A stretch of 64,000 bases of DNA from Bradyrhizobium sp. NDS-1 (GCF_032918005.1 NZ_CP136628.1:4821501-4885500), one strand, 5' to 3'. Positions 52,744-61,922 are shown, counted from the stretch's first letter. Translations and numbers: made by a program. The notes: a model not told the origin generated them from the letters alone.

Positions 52744-52944
52744 TCACCTGCCTCCGCCCTTTCCCGTCTCGTCGTGGGCGTGACGCGAGTCGCGCTCGCC
52801 TCCGCCACCCGAGACGCGGCTGTGATTGCGCTGCGAATTATCCGCCGGCGGCTTCTTCACCTGCAGCGGCGCCTTCGCGTTCTCATGTGATGCGCCAGGT
52901 CCGCCCTGGCGAATGCTGTTTGGTGTCTTGGTGGATGTCGACAT
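52744..52944 (-). CDS. small hydrophilic protein, 66 aa
   Basis: 66 aa from MSTSTKTPNSIRQGGPGASH, with GAGGAGG about ten bases upstream. Entirely polar: Gly, Asn, Lys, His and Arg dominate (PPADNSQRNHSRVSGGGGER). No domain is recognised. It is 16 bases upstream of the 87-aa gene. Confidence 0.5.
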   Translation of the reverse strand: MSTSTKTPNSIRQGGPGASHENAKAPLQVKKPPADNSQRNHSRVSGGGGERDSRHAHDETGKGGGR

Positions 52945-52958
52945 GGGATGTCGCCTCC

Positions 52959-53144
52959 TCAGCGGTCTTGCTGGTAGCCCTGATTGGTCGTGTTTTGCTT
53001 GATGTTGCCCTGCTGCCCCTGCTGGTCCGGATTTTCCGCACGCTGCTGGCCGCGCGGGCCCTGATCGGGCGACATTTGTTTGCCGTCGCCAGTTCCCTTC
53101 CGGCTCTGATTGTCCGGCGGAACATTCGGCATTCTGCTGGTCAT
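52959..53144 (-). CDS. small Gln/Asn-rich hydrophilic protein, 61 aa
   Basis: 61 aa from MTSRMPNVPPDNQSRKGTGD, with GGAGGTT upstream. The sequence is dominated by Gln, Asn, Gly and Pro, with repeated DQ/QQG steps (RGQQRAENPDQQGQQG). Predicted fully disordered. It is first in the run of four small genes, all with good ribosome sites, which supports their reality as a group. Confidence 0.55.
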   Translation of the reverse strand: MTSRMPNVPPDNQSRKGTGDGKQMSPDQGPRGQQRAENPDQQGQQGNIKQNTTNQGYQQDR

Positions 53145-53282
53145 GATCCAACCTCCGTGAGATCTGGAAACCTCGGGCACGGAGCCTCTTCGGTGACGTG
53201 CGCGCGGTCCTGGAGGACAACAGCAAGCGCTGCGCACCGTTCCTGGCAGCCCACGATCAGCGACGATTTGCCAAAGGCAAGC

Positions 53283-54554
53283 TCAATTCGCGCGCGCAAG
53301 GGAACGATCGACTGTCGTTTCCCCAGACGCCGCGGCATGCGTTCCATGACCCTCCGGCGTGACGGGAAGCTTTGCGATGGCACGAAGGCCCGGCCGCCTG
53401 CGCCAGTGGACCTGCGCAGGATCGACGGCGAGACCAAGTCTCGGCCATCGCGCGAACAGCGCCTCCAGCGCGCAGGCCGCCTCGATACGCGCGAGCTGAT
53501 GGCCGAGACAAAAGTGGATTCCCGTTCCGAAGGAGAGATGACGGTTCGGCTTGCGTTCGAGATCGAGCCTCTCCGGACGGTCATGCATCGCCGGATCCAT
53601 GTTGGCCGCGGCGAGCATCACCATGACGCGATCGCCCTTCTTCAGGCGAACGCCTTCGATATCGACATCCCGCCGCACGTAGCGCGGCTTGGAGAACTGC
53701 ACCGGGGAGACGAAGCGCAGGAACTCCTCCACGGCGAGCCCGACGCGGCTCCAGTCCTGTTCCAGCCAATGGCGCAGGCCGGGATTTCTGAGGAGCTCAT
53801 AGGCGGAACCGCTGATGAGATGCGTGGTCGTCTCGGAGCCGGCCGCAAGCAGCAGAAACACCATGGAGACCATCTCATCCGGCGTGATCCGGCCGCCCTC
53901 ACGCTCGACCTGGATCAGCTCGGCAATCAGGCCTTCGCCGCCCTGTGCCCGCGCGATCTGCAATTGCTGTGCGAGATAGGCGCGCATCTTGCGGAACGCG
54001 AACAGCAGGCGGAAGAAGCTGACGACATTGGTCAGCGAGGACATCGCGTTGGCCCAGGCAATGAATCTGGGACGATCGGCCAAGGGCAGACCCAGGAGCT
54101 CGGAGATCACCGCGAGCGGCAGGATGCGCGCGTAGCGCTGGACGAGATCGGCAGGATCGTCATGCGCGAACAGCTCGCCCGCGAGGCCATCGGCGATGGC
54201 ACGGATGCGGGGCTCCATCGCGACGATCGCGCGACGACGAAAGGCCTCATCCACGATGCTGCGCAGCCTCGTGTGATCCGGCTCGTCCATCGTCAGCATG
54301 TTGTTGGCGATGGTCCTGACGTATCCCGGCATCCACCAGCGCAGACCGGCGACGTCGCCGTCCTCCTTGCGCAGCGTGAAGGTCGCGCTGTCCTTCAGAA
54401 CCTGCGCGGTAGCGTCATGGGTCGTGGTGACCCAGACGTCACCGACGAGAGGAAATCGTGTCGCGACCACGGGGCCGGACATGCGCAGCGTTTCGATCGC
54501 CTTGGGCGGATCGCGAAAGAAGGCCTCGCTGGTGAAATCGAGGCGCACTGTCAT
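53283..54554 (-). CDS. cytochrome P450
   Basis: 423 aa. The I-helix oxygen motif is AGSETTTHLISG. The K-helix ExxR is in VEEFLRFVSPVQF-adjacent sequence, and the heme loop reads LSFGTGIHFCLGHQLARIEA with the axial Cys. It is a soluble bacterial-type monooxygenase without a fused reductase. A ferredoxin-NADP reductase gene lies about 500 bases away on the same strand and might supply electrons, with a ferredoxin still needed. The substrate is unknown. Confidence 0.93.
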   Translation of the reverse strand: MTVRLDFTSEAFFRDPPKAIETLRMSGPVVATRFPLVGDVWVTTTHDATAQVLKDSATFTLRKEDGDVAGLRWWMPGYVRTIANNMLTMDEPDHTRLRSIVDEAFRRRAIVAMEPRIRAIADGLAGELFAHDDPADLVQRYARILPLAVISELLGLPLADRPRFIAWANAMSSLTNVVSFFRLLFAFRKMRAYLAQQLQIARAQGGEGLIAELIQVEREGGRITPDEMVSMVFLLLAAGSETTTHLISGSAYELLRNPGLRHWLEQDWSRVGLAVEEFLRFVSPVQFSKPRYVRRDVDIEGVRLKKGDRVMVMLAAANMDPAMHDRPERLDLERKPNRHLSFGTGIHFCLGHQLARIEAACALEALFARWPRLGLAVDPAQVHWRRRPGLRAIAKLPVTPEGHGTHAAASGETTVDRSLARAN

Positions 54555-54636
54555 GGCATCACCGCACTGATTGCTGGCGTCTCACCCAGATGGGGGGCGG
54601 CACCGCCGGTGCAAGGGCGCTGGAAGCGAGATGCGT

Positions 54637-54960
54637 CTATCCGCGCCCGGGCGAACGCTGGCCTGTCTTGCGCTGCAGTTGCGTATAGGCGTCCCAATGG
54701 CTCCAGCTGCCATTGCTGAGACTCTGGAGATCGGTTGCGAGCGGACGGCGCGTGCGCTTGTCGTGATCGGCGATGGTACGCTCGGACTGCGCGATCTTGC
54801 GCTTGAGTTCCGCGACCGCCTTCTGGGTCTGGCCGTTCCGCTTCGACGAGGCGATCTCGCCCATCGTGAATCGCGCGGTCTCCAGCGCCTTCAACTCGGC
54901 GCGGTTCTTCTTCAACTGGACCCGGTGCCAGGCGATGTTGCTGTCGCTGTCCGCAACCAT
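54637..54960 (-). CDS. small coiled-coil protein, 107 aa
   Basis: 107 aa from MVADSDSNIAWHRVQLKKNR, with CGGAG upstream. Residues about 10-75 form a charged coiled coil (ELKALETARFTMGE, then AELKRKIAQSERTIADHDKR). The C-terminus is polar and basic. No domain is recognised. It is transcribed alone between the P450 and ferredoxin-NADP reductase genes. Confidence 0.6.
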   Translation of the reverse strand: MVADSDSNIAWHRVQLKKNRAELKALETARFTMGEIASSKRNGQTQKAVAELKRKIAQSERTIADHDKRTRRPLATDLQSLSNGSWSHWDAYTQLQRKTGQRSPGRG

Positions 54961-55068
54961 GTGGGAACTCCGCTGATTCGTTCCCCCACAGTGTATCAAG
55001 CGCCGAATCGGCGCCGCAACGGGCGCCACGCGGCGAAAATGCGGTCTTATTGCGCAGGAAGATCGACG

Positions 55069-55842
55069 TTATCGCTCCGCAAAGGCCTTTTCGACCACGA
55101 ATTGGGCGGGCTCCCCATGATTTCCCTCGACAAAGCCGCGCTCGCCCAGGAGCGCGCGGGTGTCCGCCACCAGCGCCGGGCTGCCGCAGATCATGACGCG
55201 GTCGTGGGCGGATTCCAGGGCCGGCAAGCCAATGTCGCTGAACAGCTTGCCCGACGTGATGAGGTCCGTGATGCGGCCGCGGTTGTGGAAGGGATCGCGC
55301 GTCACGGTCGGGTAGTAGATCAGTTGGTTCCGGATGTACTCGCCGATCAGCTCGTCCTTCGGCAGCGTCTCGTTGATCATCTCGCCGTAGGCGAGCTCCT
55401 TGACGTGCCGGCAGCCGTGCAGAAGCACCACCTTCTCGAACCGCTCATAGGTCTCGGGGTCCTTGATCACGCTCAGGAAGGGCGCAAGGCCGGTGCCGGT
55501 GCCGATGAGGTAAAGGTTGCGCCCCTCCTCCAGATTGTCGATCACCAACGTGCCGGTGGCCTTGCGGCTGACGATGATCTCGTCGCCTTCCTTCAGGTGC
55601 TGGAGGCGCGAGGTCAGCGGTCCATCAGGGACCTTGATCGAGAAGAATTCCAGCGTGTCCTCGTAATTGGCGCTGGCGACGCTATAGGCCCGCAGCAGCG
55701 GCTTCTCGCCGACCTTGAGCCCGATCATGGTGAATTCGCCGTTGCGGAAGCGGAAGGTCGGGCTGCGGGTCGTCTTGAAAGAGAACAGCGTGTCGGTCCA
55801 GTGGTGGACGCTCAATACGCTTTCCTGATTGAAATTGCTCAT
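55069..55842 (-). CDS. fpr: ferredoxin-NADP reductase
   Basis: 257 aa. It shuttles electrons between NADPH and ferredoxin or flavodoxin. The FAD site is RAYSVASANYEDTLEFFSI near residue 51. The NADP domain has LIGTGTGLAPFLSVIKDPETYERF and VMICGSPAL, and the C-terminus FVVEKAFAER is that of the bacterial Fpr subclass with aromatic-terminated tail absent. Fpr typically serves oxidative stress or P450 and oxygenase systems. It is divergent from the enamidase gene across a perfect palindrome. Confidence 0.93.
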   Translation of the reverse strand: MSNFNQESVLSVHHWTDTLFSFKTTRSPTFRFRNGEFTMIGLKVGEKPLLRAYSVASANYEDTLEFFSIKVPDGPLTSRLQHLKEGDEIIVSRKATGTLVIDNLEEGRNLYLIGTGTGLAPFLSVIKDPETYERFEKVVLLHGCRHVKELAYGEMINETLPKDELIGEYIRNQLIYYPTVTRDPFHNRGRITDLITSGKLFSDIGLPALESAHDRVMICGSPALVADTRALLGERGFVEGNHGEPAQFVVEKAFAER

Positions 55843-55899
55843 CTCACCTTCCCTGTCGCGTCAATGCGGTCTTCGAGGCGGTCCAGCTATGCGTCGTTT

Positions 55900-55919
55900 G
55901 TACACGATCATTCGTGTAC
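55900..55919. promoter_or_regulatory. palindrome between fpr and the enamidase gene
   Basis: GTACACGA and TCGTGTAC are perfect inverted repeats separated by TCAT. It lies 58 bases upstream of the fpr start and 82 bases upstream of the enamidase start, a classic regulator position. The MarR gene at 58024 is the nearest candidate binder. Confidence 0.6.
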
Positions 55920-56000
55920 TAATGAATAATCCTGCTTGCTCCCGGGGTCAAGGCTGCCCAAGATCGAAAGCGTTACAGTTAGGAATAAGGAGCCCCTTCC

Positions 56001-57197
56001 ATGGCGCATGACGCACCCCAGGCCACCGGACCCTCGAAGCTCGTGATCCGGAATATCGGCCTGATCCTGTCCGGCGCCCTGGAAAAGCCCATCCTGGACG
56101 GCGACACCATCGTCGCCGAGAACGGCAAGATCACCGCGATCGGCCGCTTCAAGGATCTCAACACGGAAGGTGCGACCACCATCGTGGAGGCCAACGGCAC
56201 CACGGTGGCACCAGGCCTCATCGACAGCCATGTTCACCCCGTTGCCGGTGACTGGACGCCCCGCCAGAACCAGATCGGCTGGATCGACAGCAATCTGCAT
56301 GGCGGCGTAACCACCATGATTTCGGCCGGCGAAGTCCACATGCCCGGCCGTCCGCGCGACGTCGTCGGCTTGAAGGCCATGGCGATCTTCGCCCAGCGCG
56401 CATTCTGGAATCTGCGCCCCGGTGGCGTGAAGGTTCATGCCGGCGCGCCCGTGATCGAATGCGAGATGGTCGAGGAGGATTTCAAGGATCTGGCGGCGGC
56501 TGGCGTCAAGCTGCTCGGCGAAGTCGGCCTCGGCGGCGTCAAGGACGGTCCGACCGCGCGCAAGATGGTCGGCTGGGCCCGCAAATACGGCATCCAGAGC
56601 ACGATCCACACCGGCGGCCCCTCGATCCCCGGCTCCGGCCTGATCGACAAGGACGTGGTGCTGGAGGCAGACACCGACGTGGTCGGCCACATCAATGGCG
56701 GCCACACGGCGCTCCCGGACGACCAGATCCGCTGCATCTGCGAGGGCTGCAAGCGCGGCCTCGAACTCGTGCACAATGGCAATGAACGCTCGGCGCTGTT
56801 CACGCTGCGCACCGCACGCGAGATGGGGGACCTGCACCGCGTCATCCTCGGCACCGACGCGCCCGCCGGCTCCGGCGTGCAGCCGCTCGGCATCTTGCGC
56901 ATGGTCTCGATGCTGTCCTCGCTCGGCGATCTGCCGGCCGAGCTCGCCTTTTGCCTTGCCACCGGCAACACCGCGCGGATGCGCGAGCTCGACTGCGGCC
57001 TGATCGAGGTCGGCCGCTCCGCCGACTTCGTCATCATGGACAAGGCGCAGCACTCGCCGGGCAAGAACATCCTGGAGAGCGTCCAGCTCGGCGACCTCCC
57101 CGGCATCGGCATGACCATCATCGACGGCATCGTGCGCACCCAGCGCAGCCGCAACACGCCGCCGGCCGGCAAGGTGCCGGAGGTGGTGGCGAAGTGA
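56001..57197 (+). CDS. enamidase-like amidohydrolase
   Basis: 398 aa. The closest family I recognise is enamidase, which hydrolyses the cyclic enamide of 6-oxo-1,4,5,6-tetrahydronicotinate in nicotinate-fermenting bacteria. Shared blocks are PGLIDSHVHPVAGDWTPRQ with metal ligands H77 and H79, LHGGVTTMISAGEVHMPGRP, GEVGLGGVKD, HTGGPSIPGSG, and the C-terminal RSRNTPPAGKVP. GTDAPAGSG carries the expected Asp. Whether it serves nicotinate or another lactam here is open, since no other nicotinate genes are seen. The start is ATG at 56001 after AAGGAG. Confidence 0.85.
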   Translation: MAHDAPQATGPSKLVIRNIGLILSGALEKPILDGDTIVAENGKITAIGRFKDLNTEGATTIVEANGTTVAPGLIDSHVHPVAGDWTPRQNQIGWIDSNLHGGVTTMISAGEVHMPGRPRDVVGLKAMAIFAQRAFWNLRPGGVKVHAGAPVIECEMVEEDFKDLAAAGVKLLGEVGLGGVKDGPTARKMVGWARKYGIQSTIHTGGPSIPGSGLIDKDVVLEADTDVVGHINGGHTALPDDQIRCICEGCKRGLELVHNGNERSALFTLRTAREMGDLHRVILGTDAPAGSGVQPLGILRMVSMLSSLGDLPAELAFCLATGNTARMRELDCGLIEVGRSADFVIMDKAQHSPGKNILESVQLGDLPGIGMTIIDGIVRTQRSRNTPPAGKVPEVVAK

Positions 57198-57317
57198 AGA
57201 CCACAACGCCCGCCACTCCGCATAGCCTCTCGAACGCGTTGAACTGGTCTCCCGCCCGCTGCGTCTAATGCGGACAGCCCGGCGAGGGCCGCGCATTGCT
57301 GGAGCGTCGAGGGGACC

Positions 57318-58007
57318 ATGAAGAGTTCGTCGCGGATTGCCGCCGGCGTCGTAGGTGCGGTGGCGGGCTATGTCGCGATCTTTGTGCTGTTTTCCCTGCT
57401 CGATCTGGGCAACCGGGCCGACCCCATCACATCGGGCCTTTTGGCGCTGTTCGTCTACTCTCCCATCGGCGCGATCGGCGGCGCGGTGCTCGCCAGTTGG
57501 CTGGTGTCGCGTCCAGGCGAGAACGCAAGCAATGGAAGCGTCGCGCGCGACAGCCTGAAGTCGCTCGGCGTCGTCACCCTGCTCTGCGTCGGAGCCGCCG
57601 CCGCTTACCTCGCCTACGCCTACGCAACCGCGACGCCGTGGCTCAACCCGAACGCGGCCAATCCCCTGCTCGTGTTTGAGATACGCCTTCCGCCCGGTGC
57701 GGCGATGCCGACCTCACCGCAAAGCATCGCCATCGAGTTGCAGACCGACATCAACACCATGCCTGCCGAGCTCAGCCCGGCCGGCTTTCGCCGTGATGGC
57801 GACCAAGCCGTCGTCACGGGTGAAGTCGAGCTCGCCTTTCGAACATCGCACCGGCAGCTCGCGGTCAACATCGAGGGACAGCCGAACCGGATCTACCCGA
57901 TCGGATTGTCGGCCAGGGCGCCGCATACCCCGGAGCTCGGAACATGGCGTTCCCTGCCCGACCGCAGCGAGATCCGATACCGGGCCAAATGGCCGGAAAA
58001 AGACTAA
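57318..58007 (+). CDS. membrane protein of unknown function
   Basis: 229 aa. Three hydrophobic segments are visible at about residues 8-28, 38-62 and 83-105. The remainder is a soluble, probably periplasmic beta-rich domain with LLVFEIRLPPGAAMPTSPQS and GEVELAFRTSHRQLAVN. It resembles no family I know with certainty. It lies about 120 bases behind the enamidase gene and converges with the MarR gene. Confidence 0.65.
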   Translation: MKSSSRIAAGVVGAVAGYVAIFVLFSLLDLGNRADPITSGLLALFVYSPIGAIGGAVLASWLVSRPGENASNGSVARDSLKSLGVVTLLCVGAAAAYLAYAYATATPWLNPNAANPLLVFEIRLPPGAAMPTSPQSIAIELQTDINTMPAELSPAGFRRDGDQAVVTGEVELAFRTSHRQLAVNIEGQPNRIYPIGLSARAPHTPELGTWRSLPDRSEIRYRAKWPEKD

Positions 58008-58023
58008 GTTTCGATCGTCTTCG

Positions 58024-58479
58024 CTATCGCAGCTTGTTCAACAGCGCCATCAGCGTCTCGCGCTCTTTTGCGTCGAGCGGTGCCAGCGTCTCGCGCGTGA
58101 TCGCCAGCGCGTTCGGCGCCAGCTTCTCCGCAAGCTGCTGACCCGCACGCGTCAGGCTCACCAGCAGGCGCCGACCATCCTCGGGATCCTGGCTGGTTTC
58201 GGTCAGGCCGCGCGCCGTCAGGCGGTCGATCACGCCCTTGATGGTGGCGACGTCCATTGCGGTCAGCCGGCCGAGCTGGTTCTGCGAGCACGGCCCGGTC
58301 TCGGCGAGCTTCGACAGCGCCGCCCATTGTGTCGGCGTTAGGTTGGTCCCGATGTCGCGGGAGAAAATCGAGCTGTGGCGCTGCCAGACCTGGCGCAGGA
58401 TGAAGCCGACCTGCTCGTCGAGCACGTAAGGCGGTTTTGCCGGTTTGATGCTTTTCTTCGCCGTGACGCTTCTCGCCAT
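58024..58479 (-). CDS. MarR family regulator
   Basis: 151 aa. The winged helix is at about residues 55-100: SQNQLGRLTAMDVATIKGVI, then RLTARGLTETSQDPEDGRRLLVSLT with the DxR wing motif. MarR proteins bind short palindromes and are released by aromatic ligands. It is the last gene of the branched-chain ABC operon in order of transcription, 24 bases after livF. It may regulate that operon and possibly the palindrome at 55900-55919. Confidence 0.9.
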   Translation of the reverse strand: MARSVTAKKSIKPAKPPYVLDEQVGFILRQVWQRHSSIFSRDIGTNLTPTQWAALSKLAETGPCSQNQLGRLTAMDVATIKGVIDRLTARGLTETSQDPEDGRRLLVSLTRAGQQLAEKLAPNALAITRETLAPLDAKERETLMALLNKLR

Positions 58480-58503
58480 CCGTTCGTGGCCCTTCCCATT
58501 GCC

Positions 58504-59208
58504 TCACAACGACAGATGCGCGTCGCGGATATCCGGACGCGCGTCGAGCTCGGCCATGGTGCCGCCGAAACAGATGCGGCCGCGCTCGACGATGTAGGCG
58601 CGATCCGAGATCAGCCGCGCGAAGTGCAGATTCTGCTCGGAGACGACGATGCTGACGCCTTCCTTCTTCATGGTCAGGATGGCGTCGACCATCTGCTCGA
58701 CGATCTTCGGCGACAGGCCTTCCGACGGCTCGTCCAGCAGCACCAGGGACGGATTGCCCATCAGCGTGCGGGCAATGGTGAGCATCTGCTGCTCGCCGCC
58801 GCTCATGCGGCCGCCCGGACGGCCCCGCATCTCGCCCAGGTTTGGAAACAGGGCGAACAGCTTTTCACGGGTCCAGTGCGGCGCGTTCGGACGCTTCGGC
58901 TGGCGGCCGACTTCGAGGTTTTCCTCGACCGTCAGGTCGGTGAAGATGCGCCGCTCCTCCGGCACGTAGCCGAGTCCGTCGCGCACGATCTCATGCGTCG
59001 GGCGCAGCGAGATGTCCTTTCCCTCGAACAGGATGCGGCCGGTTCGCTGCGCGACGAGACCGACGATGGAGCGGAACGTCGTCGACTTGCCGGCGCCGTT
59101 GCGCCCGAGCAACGCCACCACCTCGCCCTCGCCGACCTCGAAGCCGATGTCGAACAGGATATGCGCCGGGCCGTAATGACTGTTGAGGCCCTCGACAGTC
59201 AGCTTCAT
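58504..59208 (-). CDS. livF: branched-chain-type ABC transporter ATPase (LivF)
   Basis: 234 aa. Walker A GRNGAGKST is near residue 36, signature RMSGGEQQML, Walker B LVLLDEPSEGLSP, switch region VSEQNLHFA. The short length and SEGLSP ending of Walker B are typical of LivF. It overlaps the livG stop by four bases. The substrate may be an aromatic or carboxylic compound rather than an amino acid, as is common for such clusters in soil bacteria. Confidence 0.93.
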   Translation of the reverse strand: MKLTVEGLNSHYGPAHILFDIGFEVGEGEVVALLGRNGAGKSTTFRSIVGLVAQRTGRILFEGKDISLRPTHEIVRDGLGYVPEERRIFTDLTVEENLEVGRQPKRPNAPHWTREKLFALFPNLGEMRGRPGGRMSGGEQQMLTIARTLMGNPSLVLLDEPSEGLSPKIVEQMVDAILTMKKEGVSIVVSEQNLHFARLISDRAYIVERGRICFGGTMAELDARPDIRDAHLSL

Positions 59209-59996
59209 GTCGAGGCTCCCTCGCGGTGGCGGGCATCATAGACGAGGCCTTCGCCGAGATAGACCGCCTGCACCTGCGGATTGCCGCGCACCTCGGCCGG
59301 CGTGCCTTCGGCGATCAGCGTGCCGCGGTTGAGCACGATGATACGGTCGGCGTGCTCGAACACCACGTCCATGTCGTGCTCGGTAAAGAGCACCCCGATC
59401 GACTTCTCGCGGGCGATCTGCGCGGTGAGCCGCATCAGGTCGACCCGTTCGCGCGGCGCCATGCCCGCGGTCGGCTCGTCCATCAGGAGCAGCTTCGGCT
59501 GGTTGGCGAGCGCCACCGCAAGCTCGAGTCGCTTAAGGTCGCCATAGGCGAGCTCACCGCAGGGACGATCCGCATAGCCGCCCATGCCGACGAGCTCGAG
59601 CAGCCGGCCGGCCTCGCCACGGTCGAACTTCGGCGCCGAGCCGAACAGATTGAACAACTGCTTGCTGTGAGAGATCAGGGCGACCTGGACGTTCTCGCGC
59701 ACGGTCATGGTGGCAAAGGTCGCGGTGATCTGAAAGGTGCGCCCGACGCCGAGCCGCCAGACCTCCCGCGGCTTCCTGGCCGTGATGTCCTCGCCCAGCA
59801 GCCGGACATGGCCGGAATCCGGCTTGTTCTGGCCGTTGAGCATGTCGAAGCAGGTGCTCTTGCCCGCGCCGTTCGGCCCGATCAATGCCAGGATCTCACC
59901 GGCACGCAATGAGAACGAGACGCCGCGAACGGCATGGATACCGCCATAGGATTTGGTCAGGCCTTCGACGGCGAGAAGTGGAGGTGCAACGCTCAT
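59205..59996 (-). CDS. livG: branched-chain-type ABC transporter ATPase (LivG)
   Basis: 263 aa from MSVAPPLLAVEG. Walker A GPNGAGKST near residue 40, the LivG form of the signature ELAYGDLKRLELAVAL, Walker B LLLMDEPTAGM, and FTEHDMDVV. It overlaps the permease stop by four bases, so translation of the four transporter genes is probably coupled. Confidence 0.93.
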   Translation of the reverse strand: MSVAPPLLAVEGLTKSYGGIHAVRGVSFSLRAGEILALIGPNGAGKSTCFDMLNGQNKPDSGHVRLLGEDITARKPREVWRLGVGRTFQITATFATMTVRENVQVALISHSKQLFNLFGSAPKFDRGEAGRLLELVGMGGYADRPCGELAYGDLKRLELAVALANQPKLLLMDEPTAGMAPRERVDLMRLTAQIAREKSIGVLFTEHDMDVVFEHADRIIVLNRGTLIAEGTPAEVRGNPQVQAVYLGEGLVYDARHREGAST

Positions 59997-61882
59997 TCGG
60001 CAGACTCGATCGGCTTGGCGAGCAAGGGAGATCCGGGCGGCGATGCCTTCTTCCGGCGTTGCGCCAACATCTCCAGCATGCCGACGATACCCTTGGGGAA
60101 GACGACGACAATCAGCATGATGAAGCCGCCGAGCACGAGCTTCGACAGGTCGGTCTGGCTGACCAGCCAGATGTTCAACGCCTTGTAGACGATGGCGCCG
60201 ATCACCGCGCCCGACACCGTCTCGACGCCGCCGAGCAGCACCATCACCAGCGCATCGACCGACAGCGAAATACCGAGATTGTCGGGGAAGACACTGCCCT
60301 TGAGGTAGGCGAACAGTGCGCCGCCGATACCGGCGGTCGTGCCGGCGATCACGAAGGCGGTCCACTGGATACGCTTGGCGTTGATGCCGATCGCTTCAGT
60401 GCGCAGGAGCGAGTCGCGGGTGGCACGAAGCGCGTAGCCGAAGGGCGAGAACACCATGGCCCGCAGCGCGACGGTCACCAGCGCGGCGACGCCGAGCGCC
60501 AGCCAGTAAAAGTTCGACGGGCTCGCCGCCCATTTTTCCGGCCAGACGCCAAGAATGCCGTTGTCGCCGCCGGTGACACTCACCCACTGGAACGCGATCG
60601 ACCAGACGATCTGTGCAAAGGCCAGCGTCAGCATCGCAAAATACACGCCGGAGAGCTGCACGGCGAAGAAACCGAACACGGCCGCGCCCATGCAGCCGAG
60701 CAGCGGGCCCAGCAACAGGCAGACGATCATCGGCAGCCCCGCCATCTTGGCCAGGAAAGCAACGCCATAGGCACCGAGGCCGAAATAAGCGGCGTGGCCG
60801 AAGGACGCGAGCCCGCCGACCGACATCAGGAAGTGCAGGCTGACGGCGAAGATCACGAAGATCGCGATTTCCGAGCCGACGGTCAGCAGATAATTGCCGG
60901 CGAACAGCGGCAGCGTCGCCGCGATGACGAGTGCCGCGAGCGCGGCGAGCCGCTCGTTCGACGTCAGCGGCCGCCATGGATTGACGGTGAGACCCGGTGT
61001 CTTGCGCGCGGGCGCCTCCGGTTTGCCGAACAGGCCCCAGGGCCGCACGATCAGCACCACGGCCATCACCAGGAACACCAGGATGATGGAGATCTTCGGG
61101 AAGATCAGGATGCCGAAGGCATTGAGCTCGGAGACCAGCACGGCCGCGACGAAGGCGCCGACGATGCTGCCGAGGCCGCCGATCACCACGACGACGAAGA
61201 CCTCGACGATGATGCGCAGGTCCATGGCGTGATGCACGGCATCGCGCGGAATCTGGAGCGCGCCGCCGAGCGCGGCCAGAAAGACGCCGACGGCGAACAC
61301 CGACGTGAACAGCCATTTCTGATTGACGCCGAGCGCTGCAACCATGTCGCGGTCCTGCGTCGCCGCGCGTACCAGGACGCCCCAGCGCGTACGCTGGAAC
61401 AGCAGCCAGAGAATGCCGAGCACGACGGGTCCGAGCACGATCAGGAACAGGTCGTAGCTCGGAATGTTCTGGCCAAAGAAATCGATGGCACCCCTGAAGC
61501 CCGGCGCGCGCCGGCCGACGAGATCGTCAGGCCCCCAGACCAGCACGACGAGGTCCTCGACCATCAAGGTCAGGCCGAAGGTTGCGAGCAGCTGGAACAG
61601 CTCCGGCGCATGATAGATGCGCCGGAGCAGCACCATCTCGACGAGCACGCCGATCAGCGCCACCGCAATCGCGGCCAGCACGATGCTGCCCCAGAAGCCG
61701 AACGCCCCCGAAAACCGCTCCGTCAGCGTGAAGGCGACGTAGGCGCCGATCATGTAGAAGGCGCCATGCGCGAAATTCACGATCCGCGTCACGCCGAAGA
61801 TGATCGACAGGCCCGAGGCCACCAGAAACAACGACGCTGCGCTGGCGAGACCGGTCAGAAACTGTACGACATAAAAGGCCAT
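59993..61882 (-). CDS. fused branched-chain-type ABC permease (LivH-LivM)
   Basis: 629 aa. The first about 290 residues are LivH-like (VASGLSIIFGVTRIVNFAHGAFYMIGAYVAF, GVLVRAATQDRDMVAALGVN), and the last about 310 are LivM-like (LHFLMSVGGLASFGHAAYFGLGAY, ALRATRDSLLRTEAIGIN). A linker near 290-315 joins them (GLFGKPEAPARKTPG). Each half keeps the EAA loop that contacts an ATPase. The fusion fixes a one-to-one permease ratio. Such fusions are known in alphaproteobacteria. Confidence 0.93.
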   Translation of the reverse strand: MAFYVVQFLTGLASAASLFLVASGLSIIFGVTRIVNFAHGAFYMIGAYVAFTLTERFSGAFGFWGSIVLAAIAVALIGVLVEMVLLRRIYHAPELFQLLATFGLTLMVEDLVVLVWGPDDLVGRRAPGFRGAIDFFGQNIPSYDLFLIVLGPVVLGILWLLFQRTRWGVLVRAATQDRDMVAALGVNQKWLFTSVFAVGVFLAALGGALQIPRDAVHHAMDLRIIVEVFVVVVIGGLGSIVGAFVAAVLVSELNAFGILIFPKISIILVFLVMAVVLIVRPWGLFGKPEAPARKTPGLTVNPWRPLTSNERLAALAALVIAATLPLFAGNYLLTVGSEIAIFVIFAVSLHFLMSVGGLASFGHAAYFGLGAYGVAFLAKMAGLPMIVCLLLGPLLGCMGAAVFGFFAVQLSGVYFAMLTLAFAQIVWSIAFQWVSVTGGDNGILGVWPEKWAASPSNFYWLALGVAALVTVALRAMVFSPFGYALRATRDSLLRTEAIGINAKRIQWTAFVIAGTTAGIGGALFAYLKGSVFPDNLGISLSVDALVMVLLGGVETVSGAVIGAIVYKALNIWLVSQTDLSKLVLGGFIMLIVVVFPKGIVGMLEMLAQRRKKASPPGSPLLAKPIESAE

Positions 61883-61922
61883 CGGCGGTCCGGGTTGGTT
61901 GGATTTCAGTGCTGGGCTTTAT

